Shown here in pieces: positions 14,935-21,753 of a stretch of DNA of 37,814 nt. This stretch comes from AC-32 sp035624425 (lineage in GTDB: Bacteria > Actinomycetota > Thermoleophilia > Gaiellales > Gaiellaceae). Positions within the stretch are counted from its first letter, which is position 1. The number at the start of each line of letters is the position of its first letter. The notes under the pieces are model-generated. The model made no database searches. It was not told the origin of the DNA and saw only the letters and a program-made list of their open reading frames with translations. The DNA lies in contig DASPRN010000043.1 in NCBI GenBank assembly GCA_035624425.1, positions 1-37,814 of the forward strand, written 5' to 3'. A program made the position numbers and the translations under genes.

Positions 14935-15705
14935 ATGTCTGATCGCGTCACCGTCGAGCGCGACGGCGCGGTCGCGGTCGCCCTGCTCAACCGGCCGGAG
15001 CAGCTGAACGCGCTCTCCGAGGAGCTGATGGAGGAGCTCGTCGCGAGGCTCGAGCAGCTCGACCGGGACGAGGAGATCCTCGCGATCGTCATCGGCGGGA
15101 ACGAGCGCGCCTTCGCCGCCGGCGCCGACATCGGCGAGCTCGCGCGGGCCTCGGCGATCGAGCTCTACTACCAGCGGCGAGTCGAGCGCTGGGATGCGAT
15201 CCGAGGCCTCCGGACACCCCTCGTCGCCGCGGTCTCCGGCTACTGCCTCGGCGGTGGCTGCGAGCTGGCGATGAGCTGCGACCTGATCGTCGCCTCGGAG
15301 ACGGCACAGTTCGGCCAGCCCGAGACCGGGCTCGGGATCATCCCCGGCGCCGGCGGGACGCAGCGGCTGACCCGCGCCGTCGGCAAGGCGCTGGCCATGG
15401 ACGTGATCCTCAGCGGCCGGCGGCTGTCGGCGCGCGAGGCGCTCGCGGCGGGGCTCGTCGCCCGCGTCGTGGCGAAGGAGGCATGGCTCGAGGAGGCGAA
15501 GCGCGTCGCCCGCGACATCGCGGCGAAGGGCCCGGTCGCCACGCGCCTCGCGAAGGAGTCGGTCGACCGCGCCTACGAGACGAGCCTCAGCGCCGGCGTG
15601 GAGGCCGAGCGACGCGCGCTCTACCTGGCCTTCGCGAGCGAGGACGCGAAGGAAGGCCTGGCCGCGTTCGCCGAGAAGCGCAGGCCCGAGTTCAAGGGCC
15701 GCTGA
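14935..15705 (+). CDS. Enoyl-CoA hydratase, PaaF-like
   Basis: A 256-residue crotonase. LLNRPEQLNALSEELM and NERAFAAGADIGEL carry the first half of the oxyanion hole. YCLGGGCELAMSCDLIVASETAQFGQPETGLGIIPGAGG has both glutamates (CEL and PET) used by true enoyl-CoA hydratases. This pattern fits PaaF (2,3-dehydroadipyl-CoA hydratase) or a general beta-oxidation hydratase. ATG 14935 is chosen because homology starts there. An in-frame open stretch back to 14818 translates the repeat region and is not protein-like. The stop overlaps a CTG that probably begins the ltrA frame (CTGA). Confidence 0.85.
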   Translation: MSDRVTVERDGAVAVALLNRPEQLNALSEELMEELVARLEQLDRDEEILAIVIGGNERAFAAGADIGELARASAIELYYQRRVERWDAIRGLRTPLVAAVSGYCLGGGCELAMSCDLIVASETAQFGQPETGLGIIPGAGGTQRLTRAVGKALAMDVILSGRRLSAREALAAGLVARVVAKEAWLEEAKRVARDIAAKGPVATRLAKESVDRAYETSLSAGVEAERRALYLAFASEDAKEGLAAFAEKRRPEFKGR

Positions 15706-16877
15706 GCGCGATCGCGCGTCTGCTCGATCCGCCGCGCCTGCGGACGATCGAGCTGGACGAGGAACGGCGCGCGACCTGGCTCGAGCTGTTCCTCGACCTC
15801 GTCTTCGTCGCAGCGATCGCCGAGGTCGGCCTGACGCTGACCCGCGATCCGACTGCCGCAGGCTTTGGCCGGTTCCTGGTGCTCTTCCTCCCGATCTTCT
15901 GGGCGTGGGCCGGCTTCACCTTCTACGCGACCCGGTTCGACACCGACGACCTCGTCTACCGGTTGCTGACGCTTTTCGGCATGTTCGCCGTCGCGGCCCT
16001 CGCGAGCGCCGTTCCCGACGCGCTCGGCGGCGGGCGGAACCGCTTCGTGGTCGCCTACGTCCTCGTCCGCTGCATCCTGATTGCGCTCTACGTGCGCGCC
16101 TACCGGCACGTCGAGGTCGCGCGGCCGCTCGCGGGGTGGTTCATCATGATGTTCGGGATCGCGGTGGGGTTCTGGCTGGTCTCGCTCGCGCTGCCGAGCC
16201 CGTGGTGCTACGTGCTGTGGGCGGTCGCGCTGGCCTTCGAGTACGTCGCCCCGGTTCGCGCCTGGCGGATGATGCGCGCAAACCCTGTCCACCCGGCGCA
16301 CATCCCGGAGCGGTTCGGCCTGCTGGTGATCATCGTGCTCGGCGAGGCGGTGATCGCCGTCGTGCTGGGAACCGCGACCGTGAGCTGGACGGGCGCCTCG
16401 ACCGCGGCGGCCGGGGCAGGCTTCCTCGCGGCGGCCTCGATCTGGTGGCTCTACTTCGGCTTCCTCAACACCTCTGCCGCCGTCACCCGCAACGTCCTCG
16501 CCGGGATGACCTTCGTCTATTCGCACTATTTCGTCGCGGCCGGGATCGCCGCGTCCGGGGTGGGCGTCAGGCTGGCGATCCTCTCCGCGGAGCCCGGGGC
16601 CCGTTACGACCACAGCGGCTGGATCGCGGCCGCCGGGATCGCGATCTGCATGGGCGGGATCGCCGCCGTTCAGGTGGCGACGCCGCCGACGGTGTTCGAC
16701 GTCGACGTGGCCCTGCGGATCGCGACCGCCGCCGTCGCGGTCGTGCTGGTCGCGGTCGCCCCGTACCTGTCGCCGGTGCTCGTGCTCTGGTTGCTGGCGG
16801 CTGCCCTCGCCGCACAGGTCGTCTACGAGCTCGCCCAGCATGAGCGCCACGGGCTCTCGATGCCGCGGATTCTCTAG
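15702..16877 (+). CDS. LtrA family membrane protein (low temperature requirement A), probable CTG start
   Basis: About 391 residues with at least ten hydrophobic helices. LDEERRATWLELFLDLVFVAAIAEV is the defining LtrA opening, followed by GFTFYATRFDTDDLVYRLLTLFGMFAVAALA and ERFGLLVIIVLGEAVIAVVLG. The family was found through Listeria growth at low temperature; its biochemical role is unknown. The frame has no ATG, GTG or TTG between the conserved N-terminus and ATG 15483, which lies deep inside the upstream crotonase in another frame. The most likely start is CTG 15702, overlapping the upstream TGA as CTGA, with AAGGG a few bases before. It overlaps the end of the convergent htrA gene by 4 bp. 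Confidence 0.82.
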   Translation: MSAIARLLDPPRLRTIELDEERRATWLELFLDLVFVAAIAEVGLTLTRDPTAAGFGRFLVLFLPIFWAWAGFTFYATRFDTDDLVYRLLTLFGMFAVAALASAVPDALGGGRNRFVVAYVLVRCILIALYVRAYRHVEVARPLAGWFIMMFGIAVGFWLVSLALPSPWCYVLWAVALAFEYVAPVRAWRMMRANPVHPAHIPERFGLLVIIVLGEAVIAVVLGTATVSWTGASTAAAGAGFLAAASIWWLYFGFLNTSAAVTRNVLAGMTFVYSHYFVAAGIAASGVGVRLAILSAEPGARYDHSGWIAAAGIAICMGGIAAVQVATPPTVFDVDVALRIATAAVAVVLVAVAPYLSPVLVLWLLAAALAAQVVYELAQHERHGLSMPRIL

Positions 16878-17878
16878 TCGTCGAGCTCCGCGGGCACGAG
16901 CTCCAGCTCGAGCTCGCGGCCCTCGCGCAGGATCCGCACCGGGACGGCGGCGCCGATCTTCTCGACCACCATCAGGCGCTGGATGTCGTTCACGTCGGTG
17001 ACCGGCCGGCCGTCCAGCTCGACGATCAGGTCTTCCGGCCGCAGGCCGGCCGCCGCCGCGGGGGTTCCCTCGACGACCTGGACGACCTCGACCCCGGCCT
17101 GGCGCCCGAGCTTGCGCGCGAGGCGCGGCGGTAGCGGCCGGGTGCCGCCGGCGAGGCCGAGGTACGCGCGGCGGAAGCGGCCCTCCGTCATCAGCGCGCC
17201 GATGATCTTGCGGGTCGCCTCGTTCACGGGAACGGCCAGGCCGAGCCCGACGCCCGCGACGGCGGTGTTGATGCCGACGACGCAGCCGGAGCCGTCCGCA
17301 AGCGCGCCGCCCGAGTTACCGGGGTTGAGCGCGGCGTCGGTCTGGATCACGTTGTCGACGATGCGCCCGCTCTCGGTCGGCAGCGACCTGCCGAGTGCAG
17401 AGATCACGCCGGCGGTGACCGAGCCGGCGAAGCCGTTCGGGTTGCCGATCGCGACGACGAGCTGTCCGACGCGCAGGCGCTCGGCGTCGCCGAGCTCGGC
17501 GGCTGTCAAGTCCTGGGTCTCGGTTCGGAGGACGGCGAGGTCGGAGTGCGGGTCTGCGCCGACGACCTCGAAACCGTGCTCGCGGCCGTCGACGAACGAT
17601 GCCTTGCCGCCGCCGTCGCTGCGCGCGACGACGTGGGCAGAGGTGAGCAGGAAGCCGTCCGGCGTGATCACGACCGCGCTGCCGCCGCCGTTCAGGCGCC
17701 GGCCGCCGCGGGTGCGGTGGGAGACGCGGAGGTTCGCGACCGACGGAGCGAGTCGCTCCGCCACGCCGATCACCGCGCGAGAGTAGGCGTCGAGGGCATC
17801 GGTCTCGTCGGTTCCTTCCGGCCTCGAGCCGCCCCGCTCGGGGCCGAGGAGCGCGTCGATGAAGGTCAGGTCGGCCAC
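16874..17878 (-). CDS. S1C trypsin-like serine protease with PDZ domain (HtrA/Deg type)
   Basis: A 334-residue protease with the full catalytic triad: His 82 in TSAHVVARS, Asp 113 in HSDLAVLR and Ser 189 in NPGNSGGAL. A PDZ domain follows from about residue 245 (PAAAAGLRPEDLIVELDGRPVTDVNDIQRL). There is no signal peptide or membrane anchor from the GTG at 17878, unlike many actinobacterial HtrA proteins, so it may be cytoplasmic unless the true start is upstream. A TAGGAT -10-like box on the minus strand at 17976-17981, inside the 87-bp repeated element, is well placed to drive it with a leader of about 90 nt. A role in protein quality control is inferred from the family. Confidence 0.9.
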   Translation of the reverse strand: MADLTFIDALLGPERGGSRPEGTDETDALDAYSRAVIGVAERLAPSVANLRVSHRTRGGRRLNGGGSAVVITPDGFLLTSAHVVARSDGGGKASFVDGREHGFEVVGADPHSDLAVLRTETQDLTAAELGDAERLRVGQLVVAIGNPNGFAGSVTAGVISALGRSLPTESGRIVDNVIQTDAALNPGNSGGALADGSGCVVGINTAVAGVGLGLAVPVNEATRKIIGALMTEGRFRRAYLGLAGGTRPLPPRLARKLGRQAGVEVVQVVEGTPAAAAGLRPEDLIVELDGRPVTDVNDIQRLMVVEKIGAAVPVRILREGRELELELVPAELDD

Positions 17879-17943
17879 TCGGCCACGCTAGCAACCCGGC
17901 CCTGCGTGGCAGCGAGCCCAGCGTGCCCCGTCCCCCGCCGCTG

Positions 17944-18030
17944 TTTACGGCACACCCAACCTCCTCCCCGAGGCGATCCTATCGGCGAAATTCGCACGGG
18001 TGTGTGCCCGGAGTGTGCCGGGAGTGTGAC
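17944..18030. promoter_or_regulatory. 87-bp intergenic element with three 11-bp-phased heptamers, copy 1
   Basis: Aligns without gaps to 35195-35281 with about 67 of 87 identical bases by hand count. It has a strongly conserved left part (CACCCAACCTCC-like core, then CCTATCGG) and three heptamers: GTGTGCC (18002-18008), GTGTGCC (18013-18019) and GTGTGAC (18024-18030), each exactly 11 bp apart. On the minus strand these read GTCACAC-like, followed by TAGGAT as a -10 candidate and GGGGAGGAGG as a Shine-Dalgarno-like block. The layout resembles operators of OmpR/PhoB-family regulators, which bind 11-bp direct repeats. It lies between divergent htrA and paaG-like genes and could serve either. Confidence 0.75.
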
Positions 18031-18049
18031 AATCGCCCCGGGTGCCGGA

Positions 18050-18065
18050 GCCCCGGCGCCGGGGC
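18050..18065. promoter_or_regulatory. Perfect 16-bp GC palindrome upstream of the PaaG-like gene
   Basis: GCCCCGGCGCCGGGGC is a perfect inverted repeat ending 5 bp before the AGGAGG ribosome-binding site at 18071-18076 and 15 bp before the ATG at 18081. It may be a repressor operator or a translation-limiting hairpin. Chance cannot be excluded in such GC-rich DNA. Confidence 0.4.
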
Positions 18066-18080
18066 GAGCGAGGAGGTGCG

Positions 18081-18851
18081 ATGGCCGAAGTCGAGACGAC
18101 GCGAGACGGAGGGGTGCTGACCATCACGCTCAACCGTCCTGACGTGCTCAACGCCTTCACCGCCAACATGCACCGCGAGCTCGTCGGCGCGTTCAAGGAG
18201 GCGCGGGACCCGGCGGTGCGGGCGGTGGTCGTCACCGGCGCGGGCCGCGGCTTCTGCGTCGGGCAGGACCTCAACGAGTTCGGCGAGGCGGCCCGCGACA
18301 TCGCCGGGCGTCTGCGGCGTCACTACCACCCGACCGTGCTCGCAGTCCGCGAGCTCGAGAAGCCGGTTCTCGCGGCGGTGAACGGGCCGGCCGCCGGCGC
18401 CGGCCTTTCCTTCGCCTGCGCCTGCGACCTGCGCATCGCCGGCGAGAGCGCGACCTTCGTCCCGGCCTTCATCAACATCGGGCTCGTCCCCGACATGGGC
18501 GGCACCTTCTTCGTCCGCCGCCTGCTCGGCACGTCGCGCGCCTTCGAGTGGATGACCTCCGGACGGCGGCTGGGCGCCGGCAAGGCCCTCGACTGGGGTC
18601 TCGTCTCCGAGGTCGTACCCGACGACCGGCTTGCCGAGCGCGCCGCCGAGCGCGCCGCCGAGCTCGCAGCCATGCCCACCCGCGGGATCGCGCTCTCGAA
18701 GCGCTTGTTCGACAGCGCCGAGTACTCCACGCTCGAGGAACAGCTCGAGCTCGAGGCCCAGCTCCAGGCCGCCGCCACCCAGACGAACGACTTCCGCGAG
18801 GGTGTGGACGCGTTCCTCGAGAAGCGCGACCCGCGCTTCTCGGGCTCGTGA
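18081..18851 (+). CDS. paaG: Crotonase, PaaG-like ring-epoxide isomerase
   Basis: A 256-residue crotonase. GRGFCVGQDLNEFGEAARDI, YHPTVLAVRELEKPVLAAVN and AGAGLSFACACDLRIAGESA, followed by FVPAFINIGLVPDMGG, match PaaG, the 2-(1,2-epoxy-1,2-dihydrophenyl)acetyl-CoA isomerase. In PaaG, Asp in the VPDxGG motif replaces one of the two hydratase glutamates, and the same Asp is seen here. It would convert the epoxide made by PaaABC to the oxepin form. ATG 18081 follows AGGAGG with 4-nt spacing. The paaABCD operon lies 1.7 kb away on the opposite strand. A 16-bp palindrome and the 87-bp repeated element precede it. Confidence 0.85.
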   Translation: MAEVETTRDGGVLTITLNRPDVLNAFTANMHRELVGAFKEARDPAVRAVVVTGAGRGFCVGQDLNEFGEAARDIAGRLRRHYHPTVLAVRELEKPVLAAVNGPAAGAGLSFACACDLRIAGESATFVPAFINIGLVPDMGGTFFVRRLLGTSRAFEWMTSGRRLGAGKALDWGLVSEVVPDDRLAERAAERAAELAAMPTRGIALSKRLFDSAEYSTLEEQLELEAQLQAAATQTNDFREGVDAFLEKRDPRFSGS

Positions 18852-18870
18852 CGCCGTCGCGCGGCCGCGT

Positions 18871-18876
18871 TAGGAT
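18871..18876 (+). promoter_or_regulatory. Candidate leaderless promoter -10 (TAGGAT) of the DUF4389 gene
   Basis: TAGGAT ends 6 nt before the ATG at 18883, which places the expected transcription start on the A of the start codon. GTGACG at 18848-18853 is a possible -35 box at 17-nt spacing and overlaps the stop of the upstream gene. No ribosome-binding site is present. This is the best formed of the leaderless promoter candidates in the window. Confidence 0.55.
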
Positions 18877-18882
18877 CGCCAC

Positions 18883-19479
18883 ATGGAAACCACAGCCGCT
18901 TCAACCCCCGTGCAACACCCGATCCGCCTGGTCGTCACCGACGACCTGCAGCGGACGCGCCTGACCGTCTTCTTCCGCCTGATCCTCGCGATCCCGTGCC
19001 TGCTCTGGCTCGCGCTCTGGTCGGTGATCGCCTGGCTCGCCTGGATCGTGAACTGGTTCGCCACGCTCTTCACCGCCCAGTCGCCGGACGGCCTGCACAA
19101 CTTCCTCGCGTCATACATGCGCTTCGCGACACACCTGCGCGCGTACGCCCTCCTGATCGCCGACCCCTGGCCCGGCTTCACGGGGTCCTCCGGCTACCCG
19201 ATCGACCTCGAGATCGACCCGCCGCAGCGCCAGAACCGCTGGACCGTCTTCTTCCGCGGCATCCTGGCGATCCCGGCCCTGTTCCTGGTCAACATCCTCA
19301 ACAACCTCTCGAACCTGCTCGCGATCTTCAGCTGGTTCATCGCGCTCTTCACCGCCCGCGTGCCGGAGGGCCTCCGGAACTTCGCGGCGCTGGCGCTCCG
19401 GATCGAGATGCAGACGTACGCGTACGTGCTGCTCCTGACCGGGCGCTACCCGAGCTTCAACGTCGGGATCGAGTCGTAG
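18883..19479 (+). CDS. DUF4389 membrane protein
   Basis: A 198-residue protein built as two similar halves. Each has a FFRxILAIP segment entering a hydrophobic stretch (VFFRLILAIPCLLWLALWSV; VFFRGILAIPALFLVNIL), then a W(F)xxLFTAxxPxGLxNF motif (WFATLFTAQSPDGLHNF; WFIALFTARVPEGLRNF), then an amphipathic helix with an aromatic RAYALL or QTYAYVLLL. This is the DUF4389 architecture, of unknown function and widespread in actinobacteria. It starts with ATG 18883 without a ribosome-binding site. Its stop directly abuts the convergent paaD stop. No link to phenylacetate metabolism is known. Confidence 0.85.
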   Translation: METTAASTPVQHPIRLVVTDDLQRTRLTVFFRLILAIPCLLWLALWSVIAWLAWIVNWFATLFTAQSPDGLHNFLASYMRFATHLRAYALLIADPWPGFTGSSGYPIDLEIDPPQRQNRWTVFFRGILAIPALFLVNILNNLSNLLAIFSWFIALFTARVPEGLRNFAALALRIEMQTYAYVLLLTGRYPSFNVGIES

Positions 19480-19965
19480 TCAGATCGTCTTGAACTGCTC
19501 GAACGGCTGCCGGCAGCTGCGGCAGTAGCGCAGCGAGCGGCAGGGCGTCGGGCCGAAGATGTTCTCGAGAGCCGTGTCGCGCGAGCCGCAGTAGGGACAG
19601 CGGAAGCCGTTCGACCGGAGCTGCACCAGCGTCGTCTGCCCGGCCTCGCGCGGGGCGGGCGGCGCGAACCCGGCCTGCCGGAGCTTCTCGCGCCCTTCGG
19701 GCGTGATCCGGTCGGTCGACCACGAGTCGTCCTGGATCACCTCGACCTCGGGCTCGGCGCCGAGCTCGGCGATCTTCTCCGCCATCTGCGAGCGCATCAC
19801 CTCGAGCGCCGGGCAGCCGAGGAAGGTCGGCGTGAACTCGACGTACACCCGCCTGTCATGGACCCGCACGTCGCGGACCACACCGAGGTCGACGATCGAG
19901 ATCACCGGGATCTCGGGGTCCGGCACCTCCGCGAGGGCGTCCCAGACCTGCTCCGCGGTCACCAT
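19480..19965 (-). CDS. paaD: Phenylacetyl-CoA epoxidase-associated protein PaaD
   Basis: 161 residues from ATG 19965. The N-terminal MIP18/DUF59-like domain shows VPDPEIPVISIVDLGVVRDV and FTPTFLGCPALEVMRSQM. The C-terminal zinc-ribbon-like part has four cysteine positions, CPYCGSRDT and CRSLRYCRSC. PaaD is needed for a functional epoxidase, probably in maturing iron-sulfur or diiron centres. The ATG overlaps the paaC stop by 7 bp. It is the last gene of the operon and no paaE reductase follows: the next gene converges from the other strand. Confidence 0.93.
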   Translation of the reverse strand: MVTAEQVWDALAEVPDPEIPVISIVDLGVVRDVRVHDRRVYVEFTPTFLGCPALEVMRSQMAEKIAELGAEPEVEVIQDDSWSTDRITPEGREKLRQAGFAPPAPREAGQTTLVQLRSNGFRCPYCGSRDTALENIFGPTPCRSLRYCRSCRQPFEQFKTI

Positions 19966-20531
19966 CTCGTCCCGGCCGGCTGCGAGCGCCGCACGCTCGT
20001 CATCTCCTTCCAGAGCGGCTCGAGCTCGTCGCTGTGGCCGTCGCGCTCGTCCACGAGCGGGCGAAGCTCCTCGAGCGCGGCCTGGTAGCGCGGCTCGCCC
20101 CTGAGCCGGTCGTGCCACATCTCGGCGTGCAGCCGGTGGTAGATCTCCTCGCGGTCGATCTTCGCCGCGAGGCCGGCGAGCTCGGCGTCGTCGGATGCCT
20201 TCAGCCGCTCGAGGCGCTCGGCATCGGCCTGCTCGTAGAGGACGTGCCGCGCGATCGTCCGCTCCCACTCGGGCAGCCGCAGCTCGACGAGCAGGCAGCA
20301 GCGGTACTCCTCCGGCCGACGGTCGAAGGCGAGCTCGTCGGCGGTCGTGCCCAGCTCCCGAGCGGCCAGCTCGTAGAGCGCCCGCGCGTGGCCGATCTCG
20401 TTCTGCGCGATCGACGAGAAGGCGACGTCCTCCTCGAGAAGGGGCGCGATCCCGGTCCACTCGGAGTCGCGCCAGCCGAGGATCAGCTCGTCGTCAGCGA
20501 TCTCGAGCAGCAGCTGTGCCCGCTCTGTCAC
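19959..20531 (-). CDS. paaC: Phenylacetyl-CoA epoxidase structural subunit PaaC, shorter than usual
   Basis: 190 residues from GTG 20531 (MTERAQLLLEIADDELILGW). It matches PaaC through EWTGIAPLLEEDVAFSSIAQNEIGHAR, the DDELAFDRRPEEYRC-like region and IDREEIYHRLHAEMWHDRL. The C-terminus DGHSDELEPLWKEM corresponds to the HTEHLGPMLAEM end of E. coli PaaC. PaaC is usually about 250 residues. Here ALEELRPLVDERD bridges the place where about 50-60 residues are expected, so an internal helical segment is missing while both ends remain. PaaC is the non-catalytic structural partner of PaaA. The gene overlaps paaB by 38 bp. Confidence 0.88.
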   Translation of the reverse strand: MTERAQLLLEIADDELILGWRDSEWTGIAPLLEEDVAFSSIAQNEIGHARALYELAARELGTTADELAFDRRPEEYRCCLLVELRLPEWERTIARHVLYEQADAERLERLKASDDAELAGLAAKIDREEIYHRLHAEMWHDRLRGEPRYQAALEELRPLVDERDGHSDELEPLWKEMTSVRRSQPAGTRW

Positions 20532-20787
20532 GTGCCTCCTTCAGCTTCTCCTTGAGCGGATACCCGTCGACACGGTGGTAGTTGCGGTTCAGCTCGTCGA
20601 CGAACTCCTCGATCGGCAGGATCGCATCGCGCCGCACGACCCAGAGCGCGGCCGACTCGCCGCGCCGGCCGTACTGCTCGCGCGCGTACCACTCGGCGAA
20701 GCGCTCGTCGGGCGCCTCCACCGAGCCGGCGTGCTGGAACGCCTGCCCCTTGCGCTCCTGCCGGAAGACCTCCCAGATGTTCGTCAC
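20494..20787 (-). CDS. paaB: Phenylacetyl-CoA epoxidase subunit PaaB
   Basis: 97 residues from GTG 20787 (MTNIWEVFRQERKGQAFQHAGSV). The family pattern is EVFRQ, then QHAGSVEAPDERFAEWYAREQYGRRGESAALWVVRRDAI, equivalent to the HVGSLHAPD...ARDxYxRRxEGxSIWVV core of PaaB. PaaB bridges or links PaaAC subcomplexes. A second GTG at 20808 lies inside the GTAACAC palindrome and is a less likely start, because homology begins at residue 2 of the shorter form. No ribosome-binding site is evident. Confidence 0.9.
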   Translation of the reverse strand: MTNIWEVFRQERKGQAFQHAGSVEAPDERFAEWYAREQYGRRGESAALWVVRRDAILPIEEFVDELNRNYHRVDGYPLKEKLKEARDRAGTAAARDR

Positions 20788-20801
20788 TGCACCGTCACTT
20801 G

Positions 20802-20816
20802 GTAACACTGTGTTAC
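20802..20816. promoter_or_regulatory. GTAACACTGTGTTAC palindrome between paaA and paaB
   Basis: A 7-bp perfect inverted repeat around a single central base, followed on the plus strand by TTGGAG. The same 15 bases and the same following hexamer recur at 29211-29225. It lies in the 37-bp gap between paaA and paaB. Its low GC content contrasts with the surroundings. Size and symmetry suggest an operator for a TetR- or FadR-like regulator. A one-base loop makes a transcription terminator unlikely. Confidence 0.65.
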
Positions 20817-20824
20817 TTGGAGGG

Positions 20825-21724
20825 TCAGGCGGCCTCGGAGAGCAGGACCTTGCGAACCCAGGCCGAGTTCTCGCGGGCGGCCCGGCGCAGGTCGAGCCGG
20901 TCGGCGGTGCTCGGCCCGTGGCCCGTGACGACGTGCTTGAGCTCGTCCCAGTCGGGCTCGGTGTAGAGCCAGCGGCCTTCCTGGTCCTTGCGAAGCTCCG
21001 GATCGGGGACGGTCAGGCCGAGCTCCCAGATCTGCGGCACGTAGCCGTCGAGGAACTGCTGCCGCGCCTGGTCGTTGCCCTGGCTCTTGATCCGCCAGAC
21101 GACCATCGGGTCCTCGTCGGCCGGGATCGGGTTGCCGTGGAACTGCATCAGCGGCCCCCACCAGCGGTTCAGCGCCTCCTGGACGAGCTCACGCTGGTCG
21201 TCGGTGCCGAGCATCAGCGTCAGGATCACGTCGCGCCCGTGGAGGATGTGGAACGACTCCTCCCAGCAGATCTTCTTCATGATCCGCGCGTACGGGGCGT
21301 ACGAGCACTTGAGCAGCGCCTTCTGGCTGATGATCGCCGCGGCGTCGACGAGCCAGGCGATCACGCCCACGTCGCCCCAGGTCCTGGTCGGATAGTGGAA
21401 GACGTTGTGGAACTTCGACCTCCCGCTGATCAGATCGTCGAGACACTCCTCGCGCGACTTGCCGAGGTCCTCGACGACGCGATAGATCAGCTGGGCGTGG
21501 CCGACCTCGTCCTGCACCTTCGCGGTCAGGGCCAGCTTCCGCTGCAGCGTCGGCGCGCGCAGGATCCACTCGCGCTCGGGAAGCACCCCCATCAGCTCCG
21601 AGTTGCCGTGCATCTCGATGAACTTCCGCAGCCGCGCGCGGTACTCGTCCGGCATCCAGTCGTCGGTCTCGACCTGGCCGCCGGACTGGACGTACTCGAG
21701 GAATTCCTGCTCGCGCTCTGTCAT
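20825..21724 (-). CDS. paaA: Phenylacetyl-CoA epoxidase catalytic subunit PaaA
   Basis: 299 residues. The diiron ligands are visible as E-x-x-H in QDEVGHAQLIYR (Glu 73, His 76) and in WEESFHILHG (Glu 155/156, His 159), within a four-helix ferritin-like fold. YPTRTWGDVGVIAWLVD and KCSYAPYARIMKKICWEESFH match PaaA. The enzyme epoxidises the ring of phenylacetyl-CoA using O2 and reducing power. The ATG is preceded by GGGAGGA with about 5-nt spacing. It is first of the paaABCD operon, and its promoter region holds a PaaR-type operator shared with the divergent gene. Confidence 0.96.
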   Translation of the reverse strand: MTEREQEFLEYVQSGGQVETDDWMPDEYRARLRKFIEMHGNSELMGVLPEREWILRAPTLQRKLALTAKVQDEVGHAQLIYRVVEDLGKSREECLDDLISGRSKFHNVFHYPTRTWGDVGVIAWLVDAAAIISQKALLKCSYAPYARIMKKICWEESFHILHGRDVILTLMLGTDDQRELVQEALNRWWGPLMQFHGNPIPADEDPMVVWRIKSQGNDQARQQFLDGYVPQIWELGLTVPDPELRKDQEGRWLYTEPDWDELKHVVTGHGPSTADRLDLRRAARENSAWVRKVLLSEAA

Positions 21725-21737
21725 CGCGTCCTCCCAA

Positions 21738-21753
21738 CCGAACGATCGTTAGG
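21738..21753. promoter_or_regulatory. PaaR-type operator between paaA and the divergent DUF1932 gene
   Basis: CCGAACGATCGTTAGG contains a perfect 10-bp palindrome AACGATCGTT (21741-21750). It fits CNAACGNNCGTTNG, which I recall as the consensus for the TetR regulator PaaR of Thermus thermophilus. It overlaps the plus-strand -10 candidate and lies just downstream of the minus-strand one, as expected for repression of both directions. The TetR gene at 22487 is the obvious candidate regulator. Confidence 0.75.

Noticed and set aside
15483..15701. ATG 15483 as the start of the LtrA-like gene
   Set aside because: It would add 73 residues read out of frame through the crotonase gene, with arginine-rich, non-conserved sequence. 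The conserved LtrA N-terminus begins near 15702.
17945..18301. A minus-strand 118-residue frame whose last residues coincide with the 87-bp element, suggesting a conserved protein C-terminus
   Set aside because: Differences between the two copies fall at all codon positions outside the last few codons, and upstream parts are antisense to the PaaG-like gene. A DNA element explains the conservation better.
20802..20816. The GTAACAC palindrome as a transcription terminator of paaA
   Set aside because: The stem is short and AT-rich with no T-run, and the same sequence occurs inside another operon where termination would make no sense.
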